Assembly: GCA_019843655.1 (NCBI GenBank)
Contig: JACDQD010000001.1
Span: forward strand, 38,610,392 to 38,674,391
From: Lethocerus indicus
Taxonomy: Eukaryota; Arthropoda; Insecta; Hemiptera; Belostomatidae
Direction: 5' to 3'
DNA length: 64,000 bases
Part shown: piece by piece, positions 46,013 through 57,824 of the stretch
Layout: the number at the start of each line of letters is the position of its first letter
Position numbering within the stretch: the first letter of the stretch is position 1
Program-made: the position numbers and the translations under genes
The notes under the pieces: generated by a model
Seen by the model: the letters and a program-made list of their open reading frames with translations, nothing else
What the model was told of the DNA's origin: nothing
The model's database searches: none

Positions 46013-47042
46013 TTCTATATATCTCTGAAAGAAACCTGATTCGTGAACGGGCGGGGCTTTCAAATTGGAACAAATCATGCGGTTAGTACTTGCTTAAAAA
46101 CAAATCGGGCCAAAAAATATCTTCGTATTTGCCCGGGCTCTAGTTTCATAACCTTCGGGGCCGAGTCTTGCGGATTGGGCTTTAACAAACAGTGCGGACG
46201 GAATTTAAAACTGAAAGAAAGGAGGGAGCGGAAAAAACCCTGGAAATAATAGGTATTGAAATAGACCGGGAGCCGTTCAATTTATTTGGGGCTAAAAATA
46301 ATGATTTAGTGCCCCCATAAAGTCCTTCGGCCGTTCCCGCCCTCTAGCCGTAGGTTTGCACACTCGAAGAACGATTTTCGCTTTCAGTTCCATAAAGATA
46401 AGGGAAGAATGAGCGACGTTCCTGTAAATACGCTTTTTCGGTACTTTTTAAGTAGTAGCCTAATTGCTTTTTAAGAAATGTGTACGATTTAAACAGCGTT
46501 CCAGTAGCCAGATATATCCGGCGTTGATATAATTTATTCAATTAAAAAAACAATTATTATTGTAGGCTAAGTGCTCTTTGGAAGCAGCTTTGTCGGCCGA
46601 ATTGAATAGCGGAGGGAGGAAAAAGGTCTTTATGAATACCATTTCATACGCACGGGGAATAAAGGAGTATGCCCGCGACGGGGGGAATCTCATTATAGTT
46701 GATAAAACGGATCCCTCTTTAAAATGCTCCCCCGGCTCGGATTCTCAATTTCGGAATTTACAGCATTTGACATCGAGCGACACAATTCGGTGGCCAAATG
46801 TTATTCGACGGTTGGACACCGTGACAATCAATTTTCGTCGCGGTCGAACGGCTGAATTACGAGGAAAACCAATTAGGACAAATTTATTATGATATAGCTA
46901 CTCTTCATTTGTCGGGCCACTGGGGACACACTATCGGCGATGGCGAGAAACCGGACCTCACATCTCGTAAACCCTAGCACATTATTAGGCATGAAATTAC
47001 AAATACTTCATTAAATATACATATGATGTCGTAGACAATATA
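46013..47042. other. Unassigned, non-coding
   Basis: No gene recognised. 46930-46960 (GGCGATGGCGAGAAACCGG) is a possible last trace of a hammerhead copy. Confidence 0.4.
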
Positions 47043-47399
47043 CGAGTGTTGTTCGATACATGTATAATTGTATTGTGCATAATTTTGGTATGGTAATCGG
47101 GAATGTTACAATAATAGAAACCGGAGAACGTAAACTTATTCTCGCACAAACACGCTCATTCACTCACACGCATTGTAATGGTGATAGTATACGACCGGTC
47201 TAAGGCGTTTAAAAATGTCTTTGCGTTTCCTACAATATTGTAACAAAGTTAATAGGACATCCCGTCTGATCGCGCTTCACGTGATATTAGCTTCCCGAAT
47301 TTCCAATTTTTTTCATCCCGTCCGAAAAGTATTTTCTTACAAAGCTTGTAAAATAACTATTCCACGTATATATTTACCTTACTTATCTAATCATCCTCG
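47043..47399. mobile_element. TACGAGGG-type mariner derivative, degenerate
   Basis: The right end reads ...CTTATCTAATCATCCTCGTA, whose inverse TACGAGGATGATTAGATAAG matches the right end of the element at 60462. The inner stretch CCCGTCCGAAAAGTATTTTC (47316 onward) is also shared with it. A possible left end, TACGAGTGTTGTTCG, begins at 47041. That left boundary is less sure, because a similar stretch also occurs at 27555-27600 without the rest. Confidence 0.45.
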
Positions 47400-48194
47400 T
47401 ATATAATCGATACAATTCTGTATATTTCGTAGCAGTCCCGGAACTTTATTGTCGCGCCTTGTACGGGGGATTAATAACAGTATTGCTAATAATATTATCG
47501 TAATTCGCGCTAATAAAAGTTAATTCCCGATTTTAATTCAATTTTACCGAAGTTTCACGAGCCCCGAACATCGCTGGAAAATCCAATTAGAAAATAAAAA
47601 CAGTTCATTTTCAAGAAAGGGGGCACTTAAATAAGTGCCGTTGTTTCCAAGTGGCTCCGGGGCCATTTCAAAGCTCCTCGCGAATTTCCACTCCCGCCCC
47701 AACCTTTATAGTCTTTTATAAAACTATAAAAAAAACGGACCGAGCATTTTCTTTTATTTTAACAATTCCGTAGCATAATTATACCCTTATGCGGAATAAT
47801 TATCAGAGGCACTAATTGTTTTTCAGTTGCTTTATTAGTTAATTTATGTAATACAAGGAACAGAAAACGATCCAACATTAAGGCCAAAACTGAGGAGTGG
47901 AAACAGACGATCCCCCTAGTTTAATGTAACTAATTACATTTCAATTTGTTTCCTATCTACTAAATACACTGGACGAGGTAATCCATATTTTCTGAATTTG
48001 TACGCTGTATAATGATTATCATAGTTATTATTCAGTATCTAGGCATTAAAAATATAAATGGCTGGGCAAACTCTTCAGTGGAAGCCATTCATCAGTATAA
48101 GTTTGGTCGTGATCGGGCATAATGTTTTTAAAAATTTATTTATGATCGTGAGTTCCATATGAAGGCTTCTGATCCGAATGAAAATGATTTACAA

Positions 48195-48355
48195 ACGAGG
48201 AGTCCTCCGTTTACAATAAGAGGAAACAGCAGCGTGATTTCCTCGCTACATAGGAGAGGGAGTACCATCTTTGGGTGGATTCTCCGTCAAAAGTACATTT
48301 GTGTTATCAAATCACACTGTCACTAAATATAATTTAACAAAATTGTAGTCGTGAC
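48195..48355 (-). repeat. Repeat family R2 copy, nearly full
   Basis: The inverse-orientation copy contains the hairpin GAGGAAACAGCAGCGTGATTTCCTC (as AGGAAAC...GATTTCCTC), then GGAGTACCATC, GGGTGGATTCTCCGTCAAAA, GTGTTATCAAATCACACTGT and TTGTAGTCGTGAC. It gives the cleanest family sequence in the window. Confidence 0.55.
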
Positions 48356-49439
48356 TTATTGAGAGGTATTCAGCACTAGGAATACTCGGCCGCTATTACC
48401 ATAGTGCTCACGGGATCCTTCATCGACCTCACCATGTACCTCACATTATTACTGATTCTAAATAGAATCAAACATGTTTTTCATTATTAACACTTCTCGC
48501 TATAAACATTGCGAATGATAAATGGTAATTAATACATTTACGTGTAATATCACCGGCCTTTTTCTTTTCTACCCCTTCTCATTGTTCAATATATAAAATG
48601 TGCAATATGCAACATGACACTGCACTATTACTACGGCCTCACTAGGCGATCGTTTACTTTCAATTTTGTTGCGGATGTTACACCCTACTCGGAGTTCATA
48701 ATATTCTCGGAATAATATCCGAGCTCTTCTCAATTTAGTTTCCTCGACGGCGTGTTTTCTCTGGCGGCACCGGGCGTTGATGGATTGCAAATTATCGATT
48801 ATACTTCTATTCGACGTTGCGTCTTAAGCTGTCGGCTCGTAACATCTTACGCTTAAGGTATTTTTCAAATCGCGGCCTTTTTCGAGTCGATTTTAACAAG
48901 GGGTTGGATTCGCGATTGCAGGGTGGAATGTAATTAAAACGGGCTGCTTCGTTTGCAGCCGAGACTTTCTTAGGTGTCTAATTATAACGTAACCTTACTC
49001 GAGAAATGCAGTTTATATTAAGAGCGAATAGGCGGAAAATAAAATAGCGAGAGACGACGAGCCCGTTTTTCCATATTCCGGACATTCCTGTCTATACATA
49101 GACCGGTCCCACCATCGGGACTTAATCCTACCGGGAGGAAATTGAATTATTCGTGGCCGCGGTAAGGAGCCCGGCATTATTAAGGACTTACGCGTGCCCC
49201 CTTACATTAGGCGAAAGCACTTCGCGCTCGTCCCTAATTTAAACTGGATTAAACATAAAGCGTGTTTTATCGCCGGTTAATAATGCAGAGCCCGCGTGAC
49301 TACAGCTCAACTTTAAAAAAATATCCCGGGCTTAATTTTATTCCGTATCATTACAAAAAATTATGAAAATAATGTTGAAATTTCATCTCTCAAGTGGTAT
49401 ACGGGCATATAAAACCAGGTATACGTTTCGTTTGTATAT

Positions 49440-49620
49440 AATGCGAACAAATTATCGCGTAATACTGAAAGTGGGAAGAACCTCGGTTTGAAGGGGGTCG
49501 ACCCACCGCTAGTCAACGATTTTGGAAACCGCCCGAGCGGGCCCCTCTCGTCTGGTACCGACGTTTCGTAACTCGTACCGGTACCACAATCAGGATCCGA
49601 TTGGGTATCACAGTAGTGAC
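49440..49620 (+). repeat. Repeat family C copy
   Basis: ATCGCGTAATACTGAAAGTG, GGAAGAACCTCGG, GGTCGACCCACCGC and CACAATCAGGATCCGATTGG follow the order seen in the 35.8-36.0 kb copy. Confidence 0.45.
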
Positions 49621-50439
49621 GTTTGTTTGGAAATATTGCTTATTTGATTTTATCTTCCGGTTGGCATAAGTGAAAGTTCTTCTCTCAAAACTTGCGAGGT
49701 GGAGTTTCGTCGTACAGTCTCAGAAACAAAGAGATACCGTGTGTCCGCATTGTCGATATCTCGAGTAACCGCAGAGTAGGCTCGTTGGGTTTTTCCGACA
49801 CGCGCGGGCGGACGGGCGACACACCAGCGACATTGAATATTTAGACGGCAATAGAGGCGGTAACGAGCTCCCCTTCTACCTCATTATAACCGAGCCGGGG
49901 GGTTCAAATATTCACCGCCGCCGTTCTACCCACAATTCACCCGATTGTTCCCAACACAGGTAACTCCCTCCAATAGCAAATAAGCCTAGATCGATCCCTA
50001 ACCGATCGATACTATTCAGGATGTTCCTGCGCTTCCGGAAATTAGGACTACGCAATAGTCTTCCTTCGGCAGAATTCTCGTTATAATCGCGTTAAGAATT
50101 CAGTCCATAAATGAATAAATATTTCACCCGAGTGTTGTTACATTTAATATTACGTTTAAAAAATTAATGATTATTATACGACACTATACTGAAATCGATC
50201 TTACCGACTCGATCTGTGGGGTTCGGTCAAACCATCGAATATTAGGTGGAAAATATTAAGGAAAATATCCTCCGACCTCAGCCTAGGTTGAGTTGTCGAA
50301 CTCCAGTTTGACCCTTGCCGCACAAAAATAAGGCTAATACCACTCCCGAATTACCGTCCAAATCCTAATGTCGGAAGTAAATAGCCGAAATCAATAATAA
50401 AAAATATGTTTCCAATAAATATAAAATAAAATATATAAT

Positions 50440-51010
50440 ATAAATGTTGCTGATTGTATTGTAGAGTTGTGGCAATAAAACAGGTATATATATGGGTGTG
50501 TGCAGACAGATGCACTGGTCCGCTTAGCAAAGCGTGTTCGGAGCATAATCTACGGTAGGCTAATAAGGCTGACTTGGGAATTAACAATTAAAATTCGCTT
50601 ACCGGTACAGTTATTTTCAGGCTCTCCATTCACCAAATAGGTTTCATTATTCGGTAGGGGAGAAAGGAGAAATATCGGGGGGTGAACCGACGAATTACGT
50701 GCCCGCCTATCTCTACTGGTGCCGGCCGTATTTTCTCCCCGGTTGGGAATAGACGACACCCGAAGGAGTACCTTTGGGTACTCCCAAAGAGGTGGGAGGA
50801 GGAGAACAATGGAGTTCGAAGATGGCCGCGGTGCGATAGAAACTGCCGAGGACTAACCGCAATTACTTGGTCGCCATTTTTATTTCCGAAGAATATCGAA
50901 ATTTGTCAACCCCAAAATATTTATTACGGCTCCAATCTGAACTGAATAGTTTCTTCGGTTTGTTTTTTTAACCGTTTTATTGCCACAACTGCGCAATACA
51001 ATAAGGGATA
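50440..51010. repeat. Inverted pair of a short repeat with a CAATAAAA tail
   Basis: TGTATTGTAGAGTTGTGGCA, ATAAAACAGG at 50454 is matched in inverse by TGTATTGCGCAGTTGTGGCA, ATAAAACGG ending near 50970. Relatives lie at 25510 (TGTATTGTGCCAATAAAACA) and 59705. The shared AATAAA suggests the 3' end of a retroposed element. Confidence 0.42.
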
Positions 51011-51733
51011 TTTATGTTCGAGTAGCACTATTGAAGTTTCAATTTCGTCAATATTTGTTGGTTTGACCGAACCCCATAGTTCATGTCGGATTAATTTTAA
51101 GTAAATTTTTGTACGGTAATAATTTATTGTTTAAACCTAGTTTCGATCCATTTTCCTGTAAATTAAGTATCGGTAATATTTGGCCCAATAATGCGATGGG
51201 AAGGTGTTACTAAAATGTGTGGCGATATGACGTGACACTCGGATGACCCGGAAAAGCTAAATGAAAGAATAAAAAAAGGCGATTGGCGATTGAGAGTTAA
51301 AATAGGAAACGCGGTAAAATAATAAACGAACGGGGAAAATTCGGCGGCAAAAAATGTCGCAAAAATTATGGCCAGGTCGTTTCATAGGGCAGTACTCCAC
51401 TTGGGAACTGTACAGGCTAATTGAACGGTCGACTCTAGAGAGCGACCTCGTGGACCTCTCCAATTGTGAAGACCCTTAATACAATTTATTGAGATAAAGT
51501 GCTCCCTAACTGGACGTCTCCGCTTCTCAAATAAGATATCTTAACCGGCATTTCCTAGGAATTCGGTCGAATGGATAAAGATAGCGAAATTTCGATTAAT
51601 CGAAATATTGCGGTCAGTTATTTTGTTGGGGATAGTTACCGGTGAGTTTTCTTTTATTTTCTGGGTGTGTTAGTTACACTGTGGGACGATGAAGCACCGT
51701 GCACTGTTAACACGGTTGTCTAGAATACACAGG

Positions 51734-51735
<2 letters not shown>

Positions 51736-51789
<54 letters not shown>
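51736..51789. repeat. (TA)27 microsatellite
   Basis: A pure TA run of 54 bases followed by CTTTTTTTC. Confidence 0.97.
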
Positions 51790-51790
<1 letters not shown>

Positions 51791-52110
51791 TTTTTTTCAA
51801 GTTTATCGATTCCATTATTAACTGAATAATTGCTGAAGTCGACAGGTCTATTTTTTATGCGAAACGGGAATACACGGTATAATAATTAAGTGGTATATTT
51901 AAGTCGTTTCTCCACTGGCTGTTTGTTTCTGCCCGTTGCTTACTTGAGCTTCAGTGCCCGGACAGTGGCAAATGCCAATTGCCTAATAGGCACCTGCGCT
52001 GAGCACTTCCGGGTCAAATCTTGTTTATCCCGAAGCTCCGCTCAGCGCTGGCCCAGAACAGTCCCTTTTTAACCCGCTTTCAACGACGCTGTTCGTCCTA
52101 CCGGTCTTTT

Positions 52111-52175
52111 TTAACACCAGGGGTTGAGCATATGTCAATTTGACGCATACCGTAGAGATAGGTATGCGCGGGTGG
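52111..52175 (-). mobile_element. Family K terminus, copy 4
   Basis: This copy is inverted relative to copies 1-3. It starts TTAACACCAGG and runs through CATATGTCAATTTGACGCAT to ACCGTAGAGATAGGTATGCG. A second TTAACCCCTAGCAC at about 52235 could be the far end of a 120-bp derivative, but that is uncertain. Confidence 0.46.
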
Positions 52176-52965
52176 AGAAACGGAAGAAGTGTGAAGGAAT
52201 AATAACATCCTGAAACTGAGAAGATCCGTTTTAACCCCTAGCACTATGTTATATTATTAGTGTTGTGTTGCATTACAGTAAGGCTGACAGTTTACTTCTC
52301 CTCACCGTGAAATATACTCTTACGATTATCTACAGACGATTCCACTCGTTTTGCATTTTGTACTGAGATATCTCTGCCAAACGGAAATAAGTTTTTGCTA
52401 TTATTATAATCGCTGAATGGGGGTCGGCTGGGCTTGTGCGGGGGTTCATTTCGATTTCATTTCTGGTTTTTTTTGGCCGAAGGGAGTGGAATGGGTTGGT
52501 GGGTGCCATCCTGAAGATGACGGGCCGATAATAGCCGGTCCCAAGCCAAAAAGAAGCTTAGGTCACAGGAAAGATTAGGCCGTTTCGCCGATAAGGTGTA
52601 TCGGTTGAACCGCAGTACGGGAAGTTATTTCCCCCAATTAATACTGTCAAAAGGATGAGCCTATTCCGCTAAATTCGTTACATTGAATTTCATAGGCGTT
52701 CCGTGATTGTACGGCTTCGTTAATTATTTTTTAAATTGTTGTTTCGAATTACGGTAGAACTATTATATAATCACCCATTATTGGGTACTCGAATATAAAA
52801 CAACGTGTGCAATCTGATCGCGGTATTTTTAGTAAAATAATCTTTTTACTTTGAATCGTCCGAGGTTCTTTGTACACATAGGTCACATATCAAACCATTT
52901 TGGTACTTAAATTAACATTCATGAATGCGGTAAATAGAAAAAAGGAATCCCTACACGCGACTCAA

Positions 52966-53035
52966 ACCGTAAATTAGGACTATTAAGGCCGTTACTAAAA
53001 CGGACATCAGAACTGACCTAAGCCAACGAACTCAC
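52966..53035 (+). repeat. Dispersed repeat shared with 55666-55735
   Basis: AAATTAGGACTATTAAGG, then ACTAAAACGGACATCAGAAC, then TGACCTAAGCC matches AAATTAGGACTACTAAGG, ACTAAAACGGACATCGAAAT and TGACCTTAGCC at 55.67 kb. The latter is again followed by a piece of family D. Confidence 0.5.
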
Positions 53036-53074
53036 AATCTGCAAAACCTGGACATACGGCATAGCAATATTGCC

Positions 53075-53215
53075 ACCGTTCTACCGAGACATTCAGTAAC
53101 GAGATATTCCAATCAAAAGGCTTTCGTAACCGGAGGCTTAACGCTTCCCGGTACGTTTAAAATCGCACCGTTCATCACGACCTTCGTAATAATTGTTAAT
53201 ATCCCGGTTTCTAAA
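53075..53215 (+). repeat. Repeat family D copy, diverged
   Basis: GAGATATTCCAATCAAAAGG, CCCGGTACGTTTAAAATCGC, ACCGTTCATCACGACCTTCG and AATATCCCGGT follow the family order. The 70 bases before it (52966-53035) are also repeated at 55666-55735. Confidence 0.42.
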
Positions 53216-53884
53216 GAGACATTCCCGTCTCGATCCTAATTCACTAGTTGAAACGTTCTTCTGCGTCACCCCACCCACGACGGCTTAAACGCCGCTCGCC
53301 TATCATCCGCGGCCCGAATACACGTCAGAAGATCACCGGTTAAATTAAGGTATATTTATTGTTTCAGCACTATTTCCACATGTTTGAAACATAAATAAAA
53401 CGAACGTATTCCATATTTTTGATTGGCGTCATAGTTTTGTATGATAGTCCAGTCCGAAGGTTTATTTGAACGCCTCGTAAAACTGTTTTTTCAGCTCTGG
53501 GGGAATGATGCGGGCGATCGGCGTGGGAGAATTAGGAATTCGAGGGAGAGTTTTTCGCGCAGGTCGCATGGCCGCCTTCGTTTGTCGTGTGTCCGACGGC
53601 AAATACTCGGCATTGTTTTCTTCCTCGAGGGTTGGGGGGCGGTGCGGGGGGTCTTTTGTAGGGCCGGCCATTGTTCGACCGTCCTGGGATGTCGTTGTTT
53701 ATTCACGAAGTCGTCCAGTCGGCTGTCCCGCCTTTGAAGCGGGACTTGGAATAACTTCGGCCGGACCCGAAGATCAGTGCCGCTGCAAGTAGACGCGAAC
53801 AAATTGGAGCCCCGTACATTCGTTTACCGGCATTTCGCGATTCTGCGGTTCTCCGATATACGAGCAGTCTCCTGTATTCTATTT
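53216..53884. other. GC-rich patch with overlapping frames, unassigned
   Basis: Four frames of 69-103 codons overlap on both strands at 53441-53802. The minus frame with ARIIPPELKKQFYEAF looks the most protein-like, but no family was recognised. A short decayed coding relic is possible. Confidence 0.3.
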
Positions 53885-54085
53885 CTATTTTAAGACAAGA
53901 CTACGATTTTTAAAATTCTATCTAGTGTCGGCGCGATTGATAACACAAATGTACTTTTGACGGAGAGTCTACCCATCGATGGTACTCCCTTTCAAGCCTT
54001 CAGTAAGGAAATAAGGTGGCGATTTCCTCTTGAGGCGGCGCTCGGGATTGTCAGGAGGGTAGCGCCCGGCCAGCCGTCCAATCGA
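53885..54085 (+). repeat. Repeat family R2 copy, longest
   Basis: The order is AAGACTACGATTTTTAAAAT, TGTCGGCGCGATTGATAACA, CAAATGTACTTTTGACGGAG, ATGGTACTCCCTTTCAAGCC and the hairpin GGAAATAAGGTGGCGATTTCC, then TTGAGGCGG. It shows the family is at least about 190 bp. Confidence 0.55.
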
Positions 54086-54588
54086 AGGATCGGAGTGATA
54101 AATATAAGAGGGAGCATTTACAATTTTAGAAAGGGTGATATATTGCGATATTTGAATTCTGTACCAGTTGGACGGTTTAGTGGATTCCCACAGCTCAATT
54201 CCGTACGGCCAGTTTGATTTCAAAATACGTTTGTTAATCGTATGCTTGCTTAAATTGCAAAAATCGTTTTTTTAACTGGATCGCGTCTATTTTGGGAAAT
54301 TCGTATTGCGAGAGTGGCTCGTAAACTCCGTTGAAATTCGCCAGAATCCAATTCGGTAGTTTGTTCGCTAGCGTATGAGAGATGCCCATTAATAATGAGG
54401 GACGTCCCGGGAAAATGTATTATCGGAGGAGAATGCAGAAATACTAATTTGAACGAGTAAATGTCCACGCGGTGATGGATTATGAATACTTCCGGCGAGT
54501 GTGCAGGAGTTTATGAACTCCTCACGATTATTCGAAGCGGGAGGGCGCTAGCCTGTAGATTCGAACGAACAAGCAGATTTATATACTA

Positions 54589-55112
54589 TTGGTAACTAAG
54601 TCATTGCGGATTTTAACGCATGATTATATCTTCGAACCGATAAGGTCTTCCGATGTGTTATTAATTTGTACTCTATGAAACGTACGGTATCAAACTTACC
54701 CCTATCCGTTTAATAGTTCCCGTTTGACATCAATTAAAACACGGTGAAACAAAACGATCATTACTGATACAATTTTCGTTTATATTTTCGTCAAGGTAAA
54801 ATGCTAGCTCACAAAACGTTAAGTTGATCAGCCTTTAAAGAAAGTATCAAAATCGGTTTGCTAAATTTCGTTCGGGATATTTTTCACTAAAAGACGAAGA
54901 GCTCCTGTCGTTCGGTCGGAGTCGATGACGAGCAAAGAAAGCCCATACCGATCGCCATAGTGCAACACGAGAGATAGTGGAGAACCTATACGTCTTCCAT
55001 ACATAGATTGAAATTTATTTCGAACATCTTGGGTTCCAAAAAACGCTCAATATATAGATACCTAATATCCCGCGTACGGGAAGAAACCGTAATTATTTAG
55101 TTGCCAGCCCAA
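54589..55112. mobile_element. mellifera-type mariner derivative, about 524 bp
   Basis: The right end read inward is TTGGGCTGGCAACTAAATAA and continues TTACGG, with TA at 55113-55114. The left end keeps TAACTAAGTCATTGCGGATT but has lost some bases of the extreme tip. The first 200 bases align with the copy at 19078, and the last 280 with 27735-27996. The element is longer than the 27.67 kb copy but still has no transposase frame. A small open frame near 55062-55247 runs across the right end and looks like chance. Confidence 0.66.
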
Positions 55113-57824
55113 TATATCAGCGTATATAAATCTAGGAAAACTCTCGGCATACGTGCATTTCGTCTGTGTATATCTAAAGAAAAAATATACTATTTGTCTG
55201 TAGATCCCGGGTTCGAATCCAAGGAAATCTATAACAAAATAAACCAATTACTCGTCTTGTAGTAATAATCATAGTTGAGCCGTCCAATTAGAGCCCTGAC
55301 AAGGCGAGACAGGCCACTAACTAGAACAATCACTTCTAATTGTCCTAGCCCCGCCCTTCGGGAAACTAGAACACCACCTCGCTCGGAACGAATGCAATTA
55401 CTTAATTTATTCAAGTGTCGAATCCTCTCAGGAAATAGAGGATTGGCGTCCGCATTTCTGTGGCATAAATTCCTCTTACGCGCAATCTCCGTAAAGAATC
55501 GACTAGAACAGGAAATCAGTACTAATTTTCCCTCGGTGAATTGCTCCCAGAGTACCACCTTCACACCGTCTTCAACCTGCCATCATCTATTCTTTAACTA
55601 TATATACCCCACCCAGCACCGGATTGGCTAGAGAAACGACTTGAGTCCCCCACTCAAAAGAATCGACTCGAACCGGAAATTAGGACTACTAAGGAGTTAA
55701 CTAAAACGGACATCGAAATTGACCTTAGCCCTTAATGCTCCCCGGTATGTTTCATTTTATAAAATTTCCGAAAGTTCTATTCACGTCCTAATTCAATAGT
55801 CGGTTCCCTCTCCTCTCTCATCCGTTCAGTGGTACAAAAAAATTTGGACAATACAAAATTTATTGGTATTTTAATGTGACCTGGGCCCTTAGCGCGGTAA
55901 ACCTCTGGATAATCACACAAGAAACCCCCCCCCCCCGCGACAAATATCTACAACTATTGTATTATAGTTAAAAATAATCGCATTCGTGTTTTAAATTAAA
56001 GTACGTATTCATTACTGTACAATTTAAAAGTTTCTTTTCATCAAGGAGCAAAGATTAGATTAACTTCGAGACAAATTTGTGTCGGTCTTTATCGCGCACA
56101 GTTTTTTTCTTTGCTTTTTAATAAAGATCGAGTAGCTCGCGGAAAGGGAGCGAATCGCCGGCTTAATAAGATCGAAGTTAGTTATTTCGCGTCAGAGAAG
56201 AATGAAACGGGGAGCGGCGTTTTATTTATTTTATCGACCTTCGGGACAAAGTTTATTCCCGACGCATTTAAGTTTTCCGGGTCACGTGGTACCGTTCCAA
56301 ATCCACCGGCGCTTGTTAAATTAAGTACGGACTCGAGATTAAGGCCGAATTGGACAGAAAGTAAATTGAACGAGATGTCGGGTGGGGGGGGGGGGGTCAA
56401 ACGATTTATTGCCGAGTATTTCCAGCGAAGGATTTTTTTTCGCATTAACTGTCGACTCAAATTATCATCAAACACTACCGACTAAGCCGCAACTACTAGA
56501 TATCGAAATCAGGCGTAAGGCACATTAAATTAATTCGGACAATGCAGTTTCTTCGACAATAGAATACTATAATTAGGAAAACTATCCTCAACTAGGAAAT
56601 TTTAAGTAATAACTAAAATTATTGGTAGAAACAAATATTGTTATTACATCTATGTAATAAATGATAAATACATAATATTCTGACAGAATACACATTATTA
56701 GTGTACTGTCAAAATATTACATTTATTTATTGCGAATAAATAAATAGAACTATCAAAAATGGAGTGACAGAATGATACCAAAGAGGACACCAATAATAGT
56801 TAGATTAGGGGCATATAAGGGATCAAATTGACTAATAAGCTCGGTCACATTATTAAACGTAAACGCTAATAAATAACCGCTAGCAGTAATAAATTGCAAA
56901 TATAATATCCCCTTGTGTATTATCATATTGACCTAACTGCTCCGCTATGCTGATGGAACAAAAACCATTTAATAGTTCCTCGAAATAAATAATATGCAAC
57001 AAAATAACATGCGGAACGTGTGATGGCATTTCAGTGTAAATGCCTAGTGAAATGAAACTACCGTCGACCAAACTGTCCTTTTGTGCGGTCAGGGTTCTCC
57101 ATTCGTCCCACACATGCGGTTTCCAGTCAGAAAAGTTTAAATATAGCTTAATTATGAGATGCGGCGATAACCGCCCGTCCCTGGTCAATAAACATTGCTT
57201 CGCGGCCGAATGTTTCCAAACAAAGTTATCTCGTAATATCCCCTGTTATTCGAGCTCCGAATGGCTTTACGACTGGCGCAATGTATTCTGTACAGCGCGA
57301 GGCCAACCTATTACTAAACTATAGGTCAAATTATTCACAAATAGTTGTTCTATTAGATCCGCGATCGAATTACAGGTTTCAATATTAAACGCCCAATTAG
57401 TTACAATTGTATAATAACAGGAATTACAGGAAAGGCGGACTGCCGGTTATGGATGAGCGGTGAGCGGAAATCCCCGGGATGCCAATCAAAACTCGAATTA
57501 ACTGAATAATTAATTAATTATAAGCAATTTATAAAATGAAAATCGAGCTCGAAATAATATATAGCCCAGGAGGTTGCGTTATATCGCCCTCGCATTTATC
57601 GCAAGGAAAGCCGGCCTCAACCTTATGTTACTAAACCGATAATAAAGGTAGGTAGTACTCACGAAGAAACGAAGTATAAATATTTGGAACTGTAAGGGGC
57701 GGCGTTAGGTCAAATTTCGATGTCTTAGCTTTTCGTTTCTCATTCAGGACTAAAGGAGAACTTAAGGACAAAATTTCGGCAAAAATGTCACGGAGCGTCC
57801 CCAAAAGCGAGTTTTTATATCCGT
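55113..57824. other. Unassigned apart from repeats
   Basis: Contains the repeat at 55.67 kb, poly-C at 55925, poly-G at 56385 and the foldback. The 124-codon frame at 56111 has no recognised domain and ends in a poly-G-encoded glycine run. Confidence 0.45.
56640..56745. repeat. Foldback repeat of about 100 bp
   Basis: Centred on ACACATTATTAGTGT, the arms continue with TGACAG/CTGTCA, AATATTCT/AATATTA and an AT-rich ATAAATACATAAT-type stretch. It resembles a small foldback or MITE with imperfect arms of about 45 bases. Confidence 0.6.

Larger units (their letters stand above)
48356..52110. other. Unassigned between repeats
   Basis: Includes a family C copy, the inverted CAATAAAA pair and (TA)27. 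No coding evidence. Confidence 0.45.

Noticed and set aside
52505..52560. Further hammerhead-like copy
   Set aside because: CCTGAAGATGACGGGCCGAT has a CTGAAGA box, but no GAAA box or closing stem at the right spacing.
53441..53802. Four overlapping frames of 69-103 codons
   Set aside because: No single frame is favoured and no family is recognisable; no splice sites of quality. Kept only as a possible relic.
55195..55225. tRNA T-arm (CCCGGGTTCGAATCC)
   Set aside because: A B-box-like word is present, but no A box or cloverleaf lies upstream.
56111..56485. 124-codon frame with a glycine run
   Set aside because: The glycines come from a poly-G tract, and the rest matches no family I know.
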